Shown one piece after another: positions 38,844 through 46,112 of a stretch of DNA of 46,820 bases. The position numbers were made by a program, and so were the translations under genes. The notes beneath the pieces were generated by a model. The model worked only from the letters and a program-made list of their open reading frames with translations, did not search any database and was not told the origin of the DNA. Each line of letters opens with the position of its first letter. Positions within the stretch are counted from its first letter, which is position 1. The stretch lies in contig CAYRFD010000002.1 of the NCBI GenBank assembly GCA_964423475.1, positions 1 through 46,820 of the forward strand. Direction: 5' to 3'. The DNA is from JAUPVN01 sp964423475 (GTDB taxonomy: Bacteria; Patescibacteriota; Saccharimonadia; Saccharimonadales; CAIOMD01).

Positions 38844-39769
38844 ATTTGTTTAGTAAGTTCTAGTAGTAAAACCAAAACTCCGCCCTCTGGCTTAACTTTA
38901 TATGTTTTAATTGCATAATCAGCATCAATTGCCACATCTAAAAGCGCAATGATTTGTTTTTTAGATAACTTTTTTGCTAAAGATAGGTTTTTTCTAACAA
39001 CAAATGGGCTTATTTTTGCCTGTTTAGCAATATTATCTGGGTTTTCTTCTTTATGGGCCGCTATAACACTTAAAATATAAAGCTGCCAAGTTATCATGCC
39101 CATCATTGCCTGAGGCTCTACACCTTGATCACGCTGTTCTTGATACAGTCTAGAAACTGCCGCCACATTACCCTGTATAACCATATCTAGCATAGCAAAT
39201 ACACTACTCTGGGGAGATGCTGGCACAAAAGACAATATTAGCTCTTTTGTAATTTCAGGGTTTACTAGCAAAAGTTTTTGTAGCTCATTTGCTACAAGCA
39301 GTTGATTAGGGCCTACTCTATCTATAAGCAGTTGCGCATCTGCCCTGTTTAGGGTGGCACCTTGTTGCTTTGCTGTAGAAATTGCCCACTGCACTAATGC
39401 AGAGCCATCTAATACATCAAATTGTTGCAAATCGTCTGCTTGCTTTTTAATATATTTTGTATAATTTAATCTGCTATCTAAAATCCCCTCTACTATAACA
39501 AGCTCGGTACTATCTGCTATTCTATCTACAATTTTCTCTATATTGCTTGCTAAATCTTTATTCTGAGAAACATGCCTTAAAACCACACATCTTTTTGCAG
39601 ATAAAAACGGCACAGTAGTTACCGCATCTATACAGCCATTTAGAGTAAGCGTATCTGTTTCTAATACATCTAAAGCCATTTGGCCATGCTCTTTTACAAA
39701 AGAATCTAGATAAGCTCTATAGGCAGCATCTCTTGTTAAGGCGTTTTCTCCAATATATAATCGCAACAT
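38831..39769 (-). CDS. holA: DNA polymerase III delta subunit
   Basis: This 312-residue protein begins MLRLYIGENALTRDAAYRAYLDSF, has TVPFLSAKRCVVLRHV in domain I, and closes with the helical collar region (SSVFAMLDMVIQGNVAAVSRLYQEQRDQGVEPQAMMGMI is spread over about 200-240). Delta opens the beta clamp in the clamp loader. TATACT lies eight bases before the ATG and there is no ribosome site, again pointing to a leaderless message. Confidence 0.88.
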   Translation of the reverse strand: MLRLYIGENALTRDAAYRAYLDSFVKEHGQMALDVLETDTLTLNGCIDAVTTVPFLSAKRCVVLRHVSQNKDLASNIEKIVDRIADSTELVIVEGILDSRLNYTKYIKKQADDLQQFDVLDGSALVQWAISTAKQQGATLNRADAQLLIDRVGPNQLLVANELQKLLLVNPEITKELILSFVPASPQSSVFAMLDMVIQGNVAAVSRLYQEQRDQGVEPQAMMGMITWQLYILSVIAAHKEENPDNIAKQAKISPFVVRKNLSLAKKLSKKQIIALLDVAIDADYAIKTYKVKPEGGVLVLLLELTKQIKTA

Positions 39770-39777
39770 TATTAACT

Positions 39778-39783
39778 AGTATA
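39778..39783 (-). promoter_or_regulatory. -10 box of holA
   Basis: TATACT on the minus strand is eight bases before the holA ATG. The predicted leader is two bases or fewer. Confidence 0.5.
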
Positions 39784-39819
39784 CTTTATTGATGATAAAC
39801 TATACTTTAATTTTGTGTA

Positions 39820-40719
39820 TTAAACATACTTTTTTTGGCATTGTATGCAAATATGGGTGCCCCGCCCAGCAACTTTTGTTTTAATAATTATATTGCCACA
39901 ATTATTTATGCAGGGTTTGCCCTCTTTTCTAAAAACTTTAGCAAATGTAATATAGCTACCTTTTTTACCTTCTGCATTTACATAATTTTTATCTGTTGAA
40001 CCACCTTTTTGAATACTTAAATTTAAAACATCTATTATTTCTTTATGTAATTTATTTATATGCTTTTTTGGCACTTTTTTTACCGTACTTGCGGGGTGAA
40101 TATTGGCCCCAAACAAAGACTCATCGGCATAAATATTACCAATGCCCGCTAACACAGATTGGTCTAATAGGGCGGCTTTTATAGTGGTATTTGGCCTTTT
40201 TGATAACCGCTTTTTTAATAAATCTGCACTAAAAGTGTCTTCTAGCGGCTCTGGCCCAACTTTTACAAAAAACGGTAGGGTTTTAACCTCTGGTGTTGGC
40301 ATAAATTTCATCCAGCCAAATTTACGTTGATCATTAAAATATAAAACACTGCCATCGTTAAAAGTTGTTATTACTCTTGTAGATTTATCTGGTAATTGGC
40401 CAATTAAACTATCATTTGGGTGGCCAGCGCCAAAACGATTTTTAGTAGTATTCTTATTTTTTTGTGCACCTACATATACTAACTGCCCTGTCATTTTTAA
40501 ATGAATAACAAAAGTATAATTTGTAGATAAATCTATCATTAAAACTTTAGCTCGGCGCCTCACATTAATAACTTTTGCACCATAAGCAAAGCTTGCAATA
40601 TCGTCTTGGCTGTTAGGAAAACTTTTGGGCCAATCATAACTAATATTAGTAATTGTTTTACCAACAATTAGCTTATTTAAACCTCTTTTAACAGTTTCTA
40701 CTTCTGGCAACTCTGGCAT
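39820..40719 (-). CDS. mutM: Formamidopyrimidine-DNA glycosylase
   Basis: This 299-residue protein starts MPELPEVETVKRGL, so Pro2 (nucleophile) and Glu3 are present. HLKMTGQL supplies the conserved lysine, and NYADESLFGANIHPAS (as NIYADESLFGANIHPAS) the helix-two-turn-helix. The C-terminal zinc finger has Cys270, Cys274, Cys291 and Cys294 with Arg286 in AGRGTHIC. The first pair is spaced by three residues (CINNC) instead of the usual two, which may alter the finger slightly. The enzyme removes oxidised purines and nicks the strand. Confidence 0.95.
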   Translation of the reverse strand: MPELPEVETVKRGLNKLIVGKTITNISYDWPKSFPNSQDDIASFAYGAKVINVRRRAKVLMIDLSTNYTFVIHLKMTGQLVYVGAQKNKNTTKNRFGAGHPNDSLIGQLPDKSTRVITTFNDGSVLYFNDQRKFGWMKFMPTPEVKTLPFFVKVGPEPLEDTFSADLLKKRLSKRPNTTIKAALLDQSVLAGIGNIYADESLFGANIHPASTVKKVPKKHINKLHKEIIDVLNLSIQKGGSTDKNYVNAEGKKGSYITFAKVFRKEGKPCINNCGNIIIKTKVAGRGTHICIQCQKKYV

Positions 40720-40943
40720 ACTAACAGTTTACAACACATATAGCAGTCCCAAAACAAAATTACCATTTAAGAGTGCGCCCAGGCTGCATAAAAACACTGT
40801 TTTACTTCGCACCATATCTACTAATATGCTTTGTCGCAAGAACAGATGTTTTTATAATAGCCACCCATCACCCTTAATTTGATATTTTTGATTTGGGATT
40901 GCTATATCCCAAAAAATTTATGCAAATGTTATAGTAATGATGT
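40720..40943. other. Intergenic region between mutM and the DUF721-like gene
   Basis: There are 224 bases between two divergent genes. It holds a perfect hairpin TTTGGGAT/ATCCCAAA (about 40892-40914) with a six-base loop but no T run, and the promoter of the downstream gene. No ORF with coding character is seen. Confidence 0.5.
40927..40935 (+). promoter_or_regulatory. Extended -10 promoter of the DUF721-like gene
   Basis: TGTTATAGT is eight bases before the ATG at 40944. The predicted leader is one to two bases. Confidence 0.5.
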
Positions 40944-41180
40944 ATGGATAGCATAAAAGATCTTTTGCAGAACAAAAATCTAGATGAACCAACAGAAATT
41001 ACTGCAATACGTAGCTATTGTGAATCTGTTTTAAGTTTTACTCCTAAAATTAACGTAAATAACGATATTATTTGGGTAGCTGCACCAAACGGTATATTAG
41101 CAACAGAACTACGTATGCGCCAAAACGAGGTTATAGAACGCTGCGGCCTTACCAAAAAACTACGAATCAAGGTTGGGTAA
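40944..41180 (+). CDS. Small DUF721/DciA-like protein
   Basis: The 78 residues resemble the core of DUF721 proteins: an N-terminal helix, then VSFTPKINV-like strand (VLSFTPKINVNNDIIWVAAPNGILATELRMRQNEVIERCGL). The strand-helix pattern ending in a basic helix matches the family. DciA, the best-known member, loads the replicative helicase DnaB. The protein is much shorter than DciA and the match is by pattern only. Confidence 0.5.
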   Translation: MDSIKDLLQNKNLDEPTEITAIRSYCESVLSFTPKINVNNDIIWVAAPNGILATELRMRQNEVIERCGLTKKLRIKVG

Positions 41181-41182
41181 AA

Positions 41183-42454
41183 CTACAAACGAGACGGTTT
41201 TGGTATCCCCAAATGGCCTTTCCCATTCTCATATACTTCATTACCATCTTCATCTACTTCTGTCATTACGCCTTTATTATAAGCATTTGGCAAATATCCA
41301 TTTTCACTGCCTTCAACCGGATCTGGCATTATACTTTGTTGAAAATTCAACAAGATACCCGGTACCTCCCTTGGGTCTGCATATGACTTATACCGTCGCC
41401 CAAGTAGCATATGCGTTTGCCCTTCTTCTAAGTTTATTAAACTAATATTGGCTCTAAACATATCTTCAATATTTGGCTTTTGAGGAGGTTTAGGTATACC
41501 TAAAACAGTCTCTACGCAAAATTTAGATAGATCTTCAGATTTAATAAATGCATCGTTCTTAGTACCTATAATTATAATACTCGTACGGTAACTCAATTTC
41601 TTTAATATAGGTTTAATATCACTAGAAGCAGCTATTTCGGCCTCTTTTAACCTCATCTTTGGATCACTAGCAATACTAATGGCTGCCATACCAATATGTG
41701 AAATTGTTGATTTTGGATGGTATTTCATATCATTTATAGATTCTTTGGCAAGCCCTGGGAGTGTAAGGGCAGCAGAGCCTATTACACTTAAGCTGTGTCC
41801 AAGTCTCCTCAAACGTCGTCTAGCTTTATCTGACCCAATTGGATTAACACCCGCGGGAGCTAATAAGGCTAAACCCTTTAGTGGTTTAGCGGATTTAGCT
41901 TGTTCTTCTGGTGATAAATTATCATATTCTGCATGCTCTTTATAAAGTAACTCTGCTGCGTGAGTAGCCACTATAGCACCACGGCTATGCGCTACTAAAA
42001 TCACTTCTGAACCCTTAGCATAATCTACACTTAATAAATTATAGGCAGCCTGTACCCCCCTAGCTTGGACTTCTAGTATTTGCTTAGCAGATAAATGGCC
42101 CATACCATTTGGTAGAGTTATAGTGTTTATAGTTAACCCTAACCTACACATTTGTTCGGTTAAGCGGCCATCTTTAACACCCCCAAAATATGATTCATCA
42201 CTTGCAAAGCCATGTACCATTAACATTTCAGGATAATGTACGTCTTTGCCATTAACGTCTTTATACGTTCTTTTCTTTTTTGGCTCATGACGAGTCAATT
42301 TAAAGACAAAACCGTCAACTTTAATTTCAATAGAAGTAGTAATAAACTCCTGTCTAGACTCTAATACGGCATTCCGTTTATCTTCTTCTCTAACTGCATC
42401 TAAAATACTAAACGACTCATCCACTGGAGATGCTTCTGGGCTACTTTCATGCAT
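41183..42454 (-). CDS. Alpha/beta-hydrolase
   Basis: This 423-residue protein has LMVHGFASDES (oxyanion HG at 81-82) and the nucleophile elbow VAHSRGA with Ser157. A later conserved FIKSEDL region and a TH near the end of the fold (about 375-380, GQTHMLLG) would supply acid and base. No signal peptide is present. The N-terminal 40 residues are acidic and flexible and a C-terminal stretch of about 50 residues extends past the hydrolase fold. The substrate cannot be told: esterase, lipase or acyltransferase are all possible. It follows the HAD gene by 33 bases but has its own promoter-like sequence. Confidence 0.78.
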   Translation of the reverse strand: MHESSPEASPVDESFSILDAVREEDKRNAVLESRQEFITTSIEIKVDGFVFKLTRHEPKKKRTYKDVNGKDVHYPEMLMVHGFASDESYFGGVKDGRLTEQMCRLGLTINTITLPNGMGHLSAKQILEVQARGVQAAYNLLSVDYAKGSEVILVAHSRGAIVATHAAELLYKEHAEYDNLSPEEQAKSAKPLKGLALLAPAGVNPIGSDKARRRLRRLGHSLSVIGSAALTLPGLAKESINDMKYHPKSTISHIGMAAISIASDPKMRLKEAEIAASSDIKPILKKLSYRTSIIIIGTKNDAFIKSEDLSKFCVETVLGIPKPPQKPNIEDMFRANISLINLEEGQTHMLLGRRYKSYADPREVPGILLNFQQSIMPDPVEGSENGYLPNAYNKGVMTEVDEDGNEVYENGKGHLGIPKPSRL

Positions 42455-42462
42455 ATTGTTTG

Positions 42463-42491
42463 ACTCTATGCCTAATTTAATAAATAATCAA
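42463..42491 (-). promoter_or_regulatory. Candidate promoter of the hydrolase gene
   Basis: On the minus strand TTGATT (42486-42491) and TAGAGT (42463-42468) are 17 bases apart, and the -10 lies eight bases before the ATG. This would be another near-leaderless start. Confidence 0.45.
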
Positions 42492-43063
42492 CTATTAATA
42501 ATATCTAAAAGTTTGGGTTTAAAGTCATAAAAATCTTTGTACAGTATAGTTTGCATGCCAGCAGCGGCTGCGCCTTGGCAATTAATAAAATTATCATCTA
42601 CCATTACACATTCGCTAACATCTAAAGCTAATTTATTAGCCATAAGCTCATAAATTGCCTCATCTGGCTTAGCAATTTTAACCTGAAAAGACAGCATAAC
42701 TTCATCAAAATAGCCTATATATGGAACTATAAATTCTTTATAAGAACCTTGGTTAACATTACTTAAAAGTGCAATTTTATAGGTTTTTTTAAGCTCTGTA
42801 ATGTAATTTAATAATTGTTCAGAAGCTTCAAAACGTTTTTTAGATAAATAAAAATCTTTTACAAACTTATCATACGGTTGGTTAATAGTGCTTGCATAAG
42901 TTTGCAAAAATTCTTGTTCATCTATAAAGCCTTTATCAAAGGCTTTATGCAAATCTTTTAAACCAAGCCTTTGGTCTGGGCTTAAAGCATATTTATCTGC
43001 CACAATTTGGTAAGTAGATAAGCCAACCACTCCAAAAAAATCAAAAATTATCGCCTTTATCAT
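42488..43063 (-). CDS. HAD-superfamily phosphatase
   Basis: The 191 residues show the HAD motifs: motif I FDFFGVV with nucleophile Asp8, motif II LLSNVN (Ser101), motif III Lys132 in KIAKPD, motif IV MVDDNF (Asp156, Asp157). A helical cap lies at about 15-85. The second Asp of motif I is replaced by Phe10, as its counterpart is by Gly in YihX-type enzymes, which hydrolyse sugar phosphates. A perfectly spaced TGATACAAT stands six bases before the ATG. Confidence 0.82.
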   Translation of the reverse strand: MIKAIIFDFFGVVGLSTYQIVADKYALSPDQRLGLKDLHKAFDKGFIDEQEFLQTYASTINQPYDKFVKDFYLSKKRFEASEQLLNYITELKKTYKIALLSNVNQGSYKEFIVPYIGYFDEVMLSFQVKIAKPDEAIYELMANKLALDVSECVMVDDNFINCQGAAAAGMQTILYKDFYDFKPKLLDIINS

Positions 43064-43069
43064 AAACCC

Positions 43070-43078
43070 ATTGTATCA
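43070..43078 (-). promoter_or_regulatory. Extended -10 promoter, leaderless start of the HAD gene
   Basis: TGATACAAT on the minus strand, six bases, then ATG at 43063: +1 falls on the start codon. Confidence 0.6.
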
Positions 43079-43086
43079 AATAATTA

Positions 43087-43911
43087 TTAATGGTCTTTGT
43101 AAAGGCGCAACAAAGGCATCAATTTATTTATCAGATCTATTGGATCATTTAAACTTTCAACATTACCAATCGCCCGCGCTCCTTGTAAGGTTGCAACAAC
43201 CGCTTGTGTATGTGCTATATGTCGTATTCGCCAACCAACTCCATCATTATGTGAACGTAAATGTGCTTCTTGTCGTTCTCGCCAATCTTTTATGTTCGCA
43301 TCTGAATTTAATGTAGCAATATTCTTTGGTGGGTCATCTTTGCGCGTACCTACGCCAATTATAACCCCATTTGGCATAGCAATTTCTTCACCCCTTGGAG
43401 TCTTATTGCTAATAAAGCATTTTTGCATTGATAAAAATCGATCAAATTGTTCTTTATAGTAGCTTGTCCATTTATTACCCAAATAATTTGTCAAAACTTC
43501 TGCCGTGGGGGCAAACTTTGGTACGGCGCAATCTGAAGCGGTTTGTTTTGAATATAGCGCCTCACCTAGCACTAACACTAATTGGTCTAAACGCTCCCCC
43601 GCTTCGTTCATTTGCCTCCCATCTGATAACAACTTAATATCTTGGGCTGCCCTCCTAACTGATAGGGTGACATCTTCCATCGATAAAACAGCCCTATCCT
43701 CACCCACACCAAGAGCTCTCACCTCATCATTACCACTAAACATTGAAAGACGATACAAGGTAAAAAGCATATCATCAATAGCTTCTATTTCATCTTTTGT
43801 TAAATAAACTTCAGGATTAACGGCACTTGTTTCTACGCGCTCTTGCGGGAGAAGAGCGGGAGCGGTTTGTCCGGTTTGATATAATAAACCTTCAGCGCCA
43901 GCGCGATACAT
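43087..43911 (-). CDS. Uncharacterised cytoplasmic protein, 274 residues
   Basis: I recognise no family. No signal peptide or membrane helix is seen. An acidic, mostly helical N-terminal half (EIEAIDDMLFTLYRLSM, LSMEDVTLSVRRAAQDIKLL, AGERLDQLVLVLGEAL) is followed by a region with NYLGNKWTSYYKEQFDRFLS, a short beta-like MPNGVIIGVGTRK, and a helical end with conserved-looking HNDGVGWRIRHIAHTQ. AAGGA lies eight bases ahead of the ATG. It shares strand and neighbourhood with the hydrolase and HAD genes but has a separate leader. Confidence 0.65.
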   Translation of the reverse strand: MYRAGAEGLLYQTGQTAPALLPQERVETSAVNPEVYLTKDEIEAIDDMLFTLYRLSMFSGNDEVRALGVGEDRAVLSMEDVTLSVRRAAQDIKLLSDGRQMNEAGERLDQLVLVLGEALYSKQTASDCAVPKFAPTAEVLTNYLGNKWTSYYKEQFDRFLSMQKCFISNKTPRGEEIAMPNGVIIGVGTRKDDPPKNIATLNSDANIKDWRERQEAHLRSHNDGVGWRIRHIAHTQAVVATLQGARAIGNVESLNDPIDLINKLMPLLRLYKDH

Positions 43912-44002
43912 AAAATTTTTCCTTATGCAAATTACATAATGTTTGTATCTTATACCCTAATTACCATTATACTCCTGCTTGTAAAGCCCCTAATGTTTAT
44001 GG

Positions 44003-44599
44003 CTAAAGGCTAACACCTTGCACAAATTTGCTATATGTAGGAATTTGATTAGTAAACATTGTGTGAACAGTGCTTCTATTACCGGCAAAAGTACCTTGTT
44101 TGCTACTACAGCTAACTGTCCAAGACTTTAAAGATGGCACTGCAATATCTTTACCGCCTACAAACCAATATTGTATCCCTAAGGGGCAAGCTCCTTCTGC
44201 ATCTACTATTACATCTGGTTCGCGAGTGTTAAAAAACCCTGTGGTTTTAAGCCCTGCATAAAACTGATCGTAAGAAGCTTGAGTATTTGTTAAAACCTCT
44301 GAACGCTCTGCAGGCTTATCATAGCCCTTAAACACATCTACTCGTCTTGCAGAGGCACTAATAGTTACTTCTATTCTGTAATGCTCTTCTGGCGCCGTAA
44401 TATTGCCACGCTGGATGTATCTTACCGTGTTTAATTGCTGTTCTTGTTGAGCCTGCTCTTCTTGCTGAGTTTGCTGTTGAGATGAATTTTGGTCTTCTTT
44501 TGGCTTGGGTCTAAATAACCAAACAATTGGCAATATCGCCAAAAAAATAAATACAATAACCAAAATTATTCTAATAGTGCGAATAGTTCTATACTCCAT
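44003..44599 (-). CDS. Uncharacterised membrane-anchored protein, 198 residues
   Basis: A short basic N-terminus and one transmembrane helix (about 8-29) are followed by a Gln/Glu-rich spacer (QNSSQQQTQQEEQAQQEQQ) and an external beta-rich domain of about 130 residues with two cysteines. I recognise no family. I chose the ATG at 44599; a GTG two codons earlier would lie on the -10 box, which stands seven bases ahead of this ATG. The 91 bases between this gene and the next one downstream hold nothing obvious. Confidence 0.65.
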   Translation of the reverse strand: MEYRTIRTIRIILVIVFIFLAILPIVWLFRPKPKEDQNSSQQQTQQEEQAQQEQQLNTVRYIQRGNITAPEEHYRIEVTISASARRVDVFKGYDKPAERSEVLTNTQASYDQFYAGLKTTGFFNTREPDVIVDAEGACPLGIQYWFVGGKDIAVPSLKSWTVSCSSKQGTFAGNRSTVHTMFTNQIPTYSKFVQGVSL

Positions 44600-44606
44600 G
44601 CGCACT

Positions 44607-44615
44607 ATTATATCA
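44607..44615 (-). promoter_or_regulatory. Extended -10 promoter of the 198-residue protein gene
   Basis: TGATATAAT on the minus strand, seven bases, then ATG. This supports the ATG at 44599 and a leaderless message. Confidence 0.6.
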
Positions 44616-44652
44616 CAATTATAAACTTTTTACAACATTAGCGTATTATTTT

Positions 44653-44681
44653 TTGACATATAAGTAATATTGTAGTATAGT
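44653..44681 (+). promoter_or_regulatory. Consensus promoter of the 64-residue protein gene
   Basis: TTGACA (44653-44658) and TATAGT (44676-44681) are 17 bases apart, the closest match to the sigma-70 consensus in the window. The predicted leader is about 28 bases and contains AAGGAG. Confidence 0.75.
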
Positions 44682-44715
44682 AATTGCATAATTTAAGGAT
44701 TTAAGGAGCAAAAAA

Positions 44716-44910
44716 ATGAGTGGAGAAGGACTTACTGGTGATTATAATTTATCTCCTCAACAACAAGCAATAAAAAGAGCACGAGTGTTAGCCGCAATTG
44801 CGGCTCAGGGTTTAAATGGTGGTGCTGATACTCTAGTAACATTAGCCACTGGGGCGGCCGGACCATTGGATAATCTATCCCCGCGTGATTATATTAATAG
44901 CAAAAGCTGA
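44716..44910 (+). CDS. Small uncharacterised protein, 64 residues
   Basis: It has a strong promoter and AAGGAG six to seven bases before the ATG, both far better than at most genes here, so it is probably real and well expressed. The protein starts MSGEGLTGDYNLSPQQQ, has a helix of Ala and hydrophobic residues (RARVLAAIAAQGL) and an Asp/Pro-rich end. There are no cysteines and no signal peptide. It is convergent with the lysA-like gene, the stops being two bases apart. No family is recognised. Confidence 0.6.
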   Translation: MSGEGLTGDYNLSPQQQAIKRARVLAAIAAQGLNGGADTLVTLATGAAGPLDNLSPRDYINSKS

Positions 44911-44912
44911 AT

Positions 44913-46097
44913 TCAATCTATAATTATTTCTTTGGCAGGGGCAAATGCATTGTAGCCAACGGCGCGCATACTAGCACAATAGGCTCCCGCACCAGCTAGT
45001 ACTAAGTAATCACCTATTGTGACTTTATTTAGTTCTCTTGGTTCTATTTTGTCTGGGTTACCTTTTGCAGATGTTAAAATATCACCAGATTCGCAATTAT
45101 GGCCAACCACAACATATTTTTTTATTACAGGTGTAGGCTTAATATTAACAATTTTTAATGGATGCTGAGCACCGTACATACTAGTGCGTAAAAAATCGTT
45201 CATTCCTGTATTTGTTCTAATAAAATTATAGCCATCTTTACCCGTGTTAGTAACATCTATAACGTTTGCTATTAAAACACCAGCCATGGCCGTTAAATAC
45301 GTACCTGGCTCTATTTCTACAAACATTTCTTTACCTGTTTCTTTTGCAAAATCTTGTATTAACTTGCTAATTTTTTTACCAATTAACGCAATATCTGCAG
45401 TTTGTTCATTTGGCATACGCCCAACCTTAAAGCCTCCACCAAAAGATACCACGGTGGCACTTGGTACTTGTTTGCATAAATCTAGAGTAATTTTTGCAGA
45501 TTGTTGCCAAACGGCTGGGTCTGTTCCTGCCCCAATATGAGTATGCACTTTAGTAATTTTTACATTAGCTTTTTTTGCAGTTGCAATAATTTTTGGTATA
45601 TACTCATGCCAAATACCAAAACTTGCTGCTACTCCACCAGTTGTAACTCTATTATTTGCCCCACTGCCTATGCCAGGGTTTAAACGCACGCCAACGTTAG
45701 AGTTTGGTGCTATTTTGCAGTATTGTTCTAATTGGTGCAAAGATGTAGCCGTAAAAAACACACCCCTTTTAACCATCTCTTGCAAATTTTGGGGTAATTG
45801 TTGAGAGTTTAAAGCAATCTTTTGCGGCGCAACATTATAATTTAGCAAGAGTTCTACTTCTTCTACACTACTGGCATCAAAAAGTAACCCAAGTTTATCA
45901 AAAAGCTGCACAACATATTTATTTGGGTTAGCTTTTACCGCATATCTAACTGCTGTGCCGTAGGGTGTTTTAAAAAGTTTTGCCTCTTTGGCGTACTTAG
46001 TTAGCACCGCCTTACTATATATATAAACAGGTGTTTGATTATTCTTAGCAATCTCTTTAACTTGATTATCAGAAATAAAAAATGGATTATAATTCAT
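44913..46097 (-). CDS. PLP-dependent decarboxylase, LysA-like (alanine racemase fold)
   Basis: This 394-residue protein binds PLP through Lys55 in YAVKANPN. Further family motifs are HTHIGAG (185-191), the phosphate-binding SFGGGF (218-223), EPGTYLTA (263-270), the catalytic CESGD (335-339) and GAGAYCASM near the end. This is the pattern of diaminopimelate decarboxylase. The Arg of the usual EPGR motif, which contacts the substrate, is Thr here, so the substrate could be another amino acid. It follows the regulator gene by 15 bases with AAGGTG before the ATG. In an organism with few amino-acid pathways an isolated decarboxylase of this kind is noteworthy. Confidence 0.8.
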   Translation of the reverse strand: MNYNPFFISDNQVKEIAKNNQTPVYIYSKAVLTKYAKEAKLFKTPYGTAVRYAVKANPNKYVVQLFDKLGLLFDASSVEEVELLLNYNVAPQKIALNSQQLPQNLQEMVKRGVFFTATSLHQLEQYCKIAPNSNVGVRLNPGIGSGANNRVTTGGVAASFGIWHEYIPKIIATAKKANVKITKVHTHIGAGTDPAVWQQSAKITLDLCKQVPSATVVSFGGGFKVGRMPNEQTADIALIGKKISKLIQDFAKETGKEMFVEIEPGTYLTAMAGVLIANVIDVTNTGKDGYNFIRTNTGMNDFLRTSMYGAQHPLKIVNIKPTPVIKKYVVVGHNCESGDILTSAKGNPDKIEPRELNKVTIGDYLVLAGAGAYCASMRAVGYNAFAPAKEIIID

Positions 46098-46112
46098 TAT
46101 TCATACACCTTA

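Noticed and set aside
40892..40914. Terminator between mutM and the DUF721-like gene
   Set aside because: The TTTGGGAT/ATCCCAAA hairpin is perfect, but it lies between divergent genes and has no T run after it on either strand.
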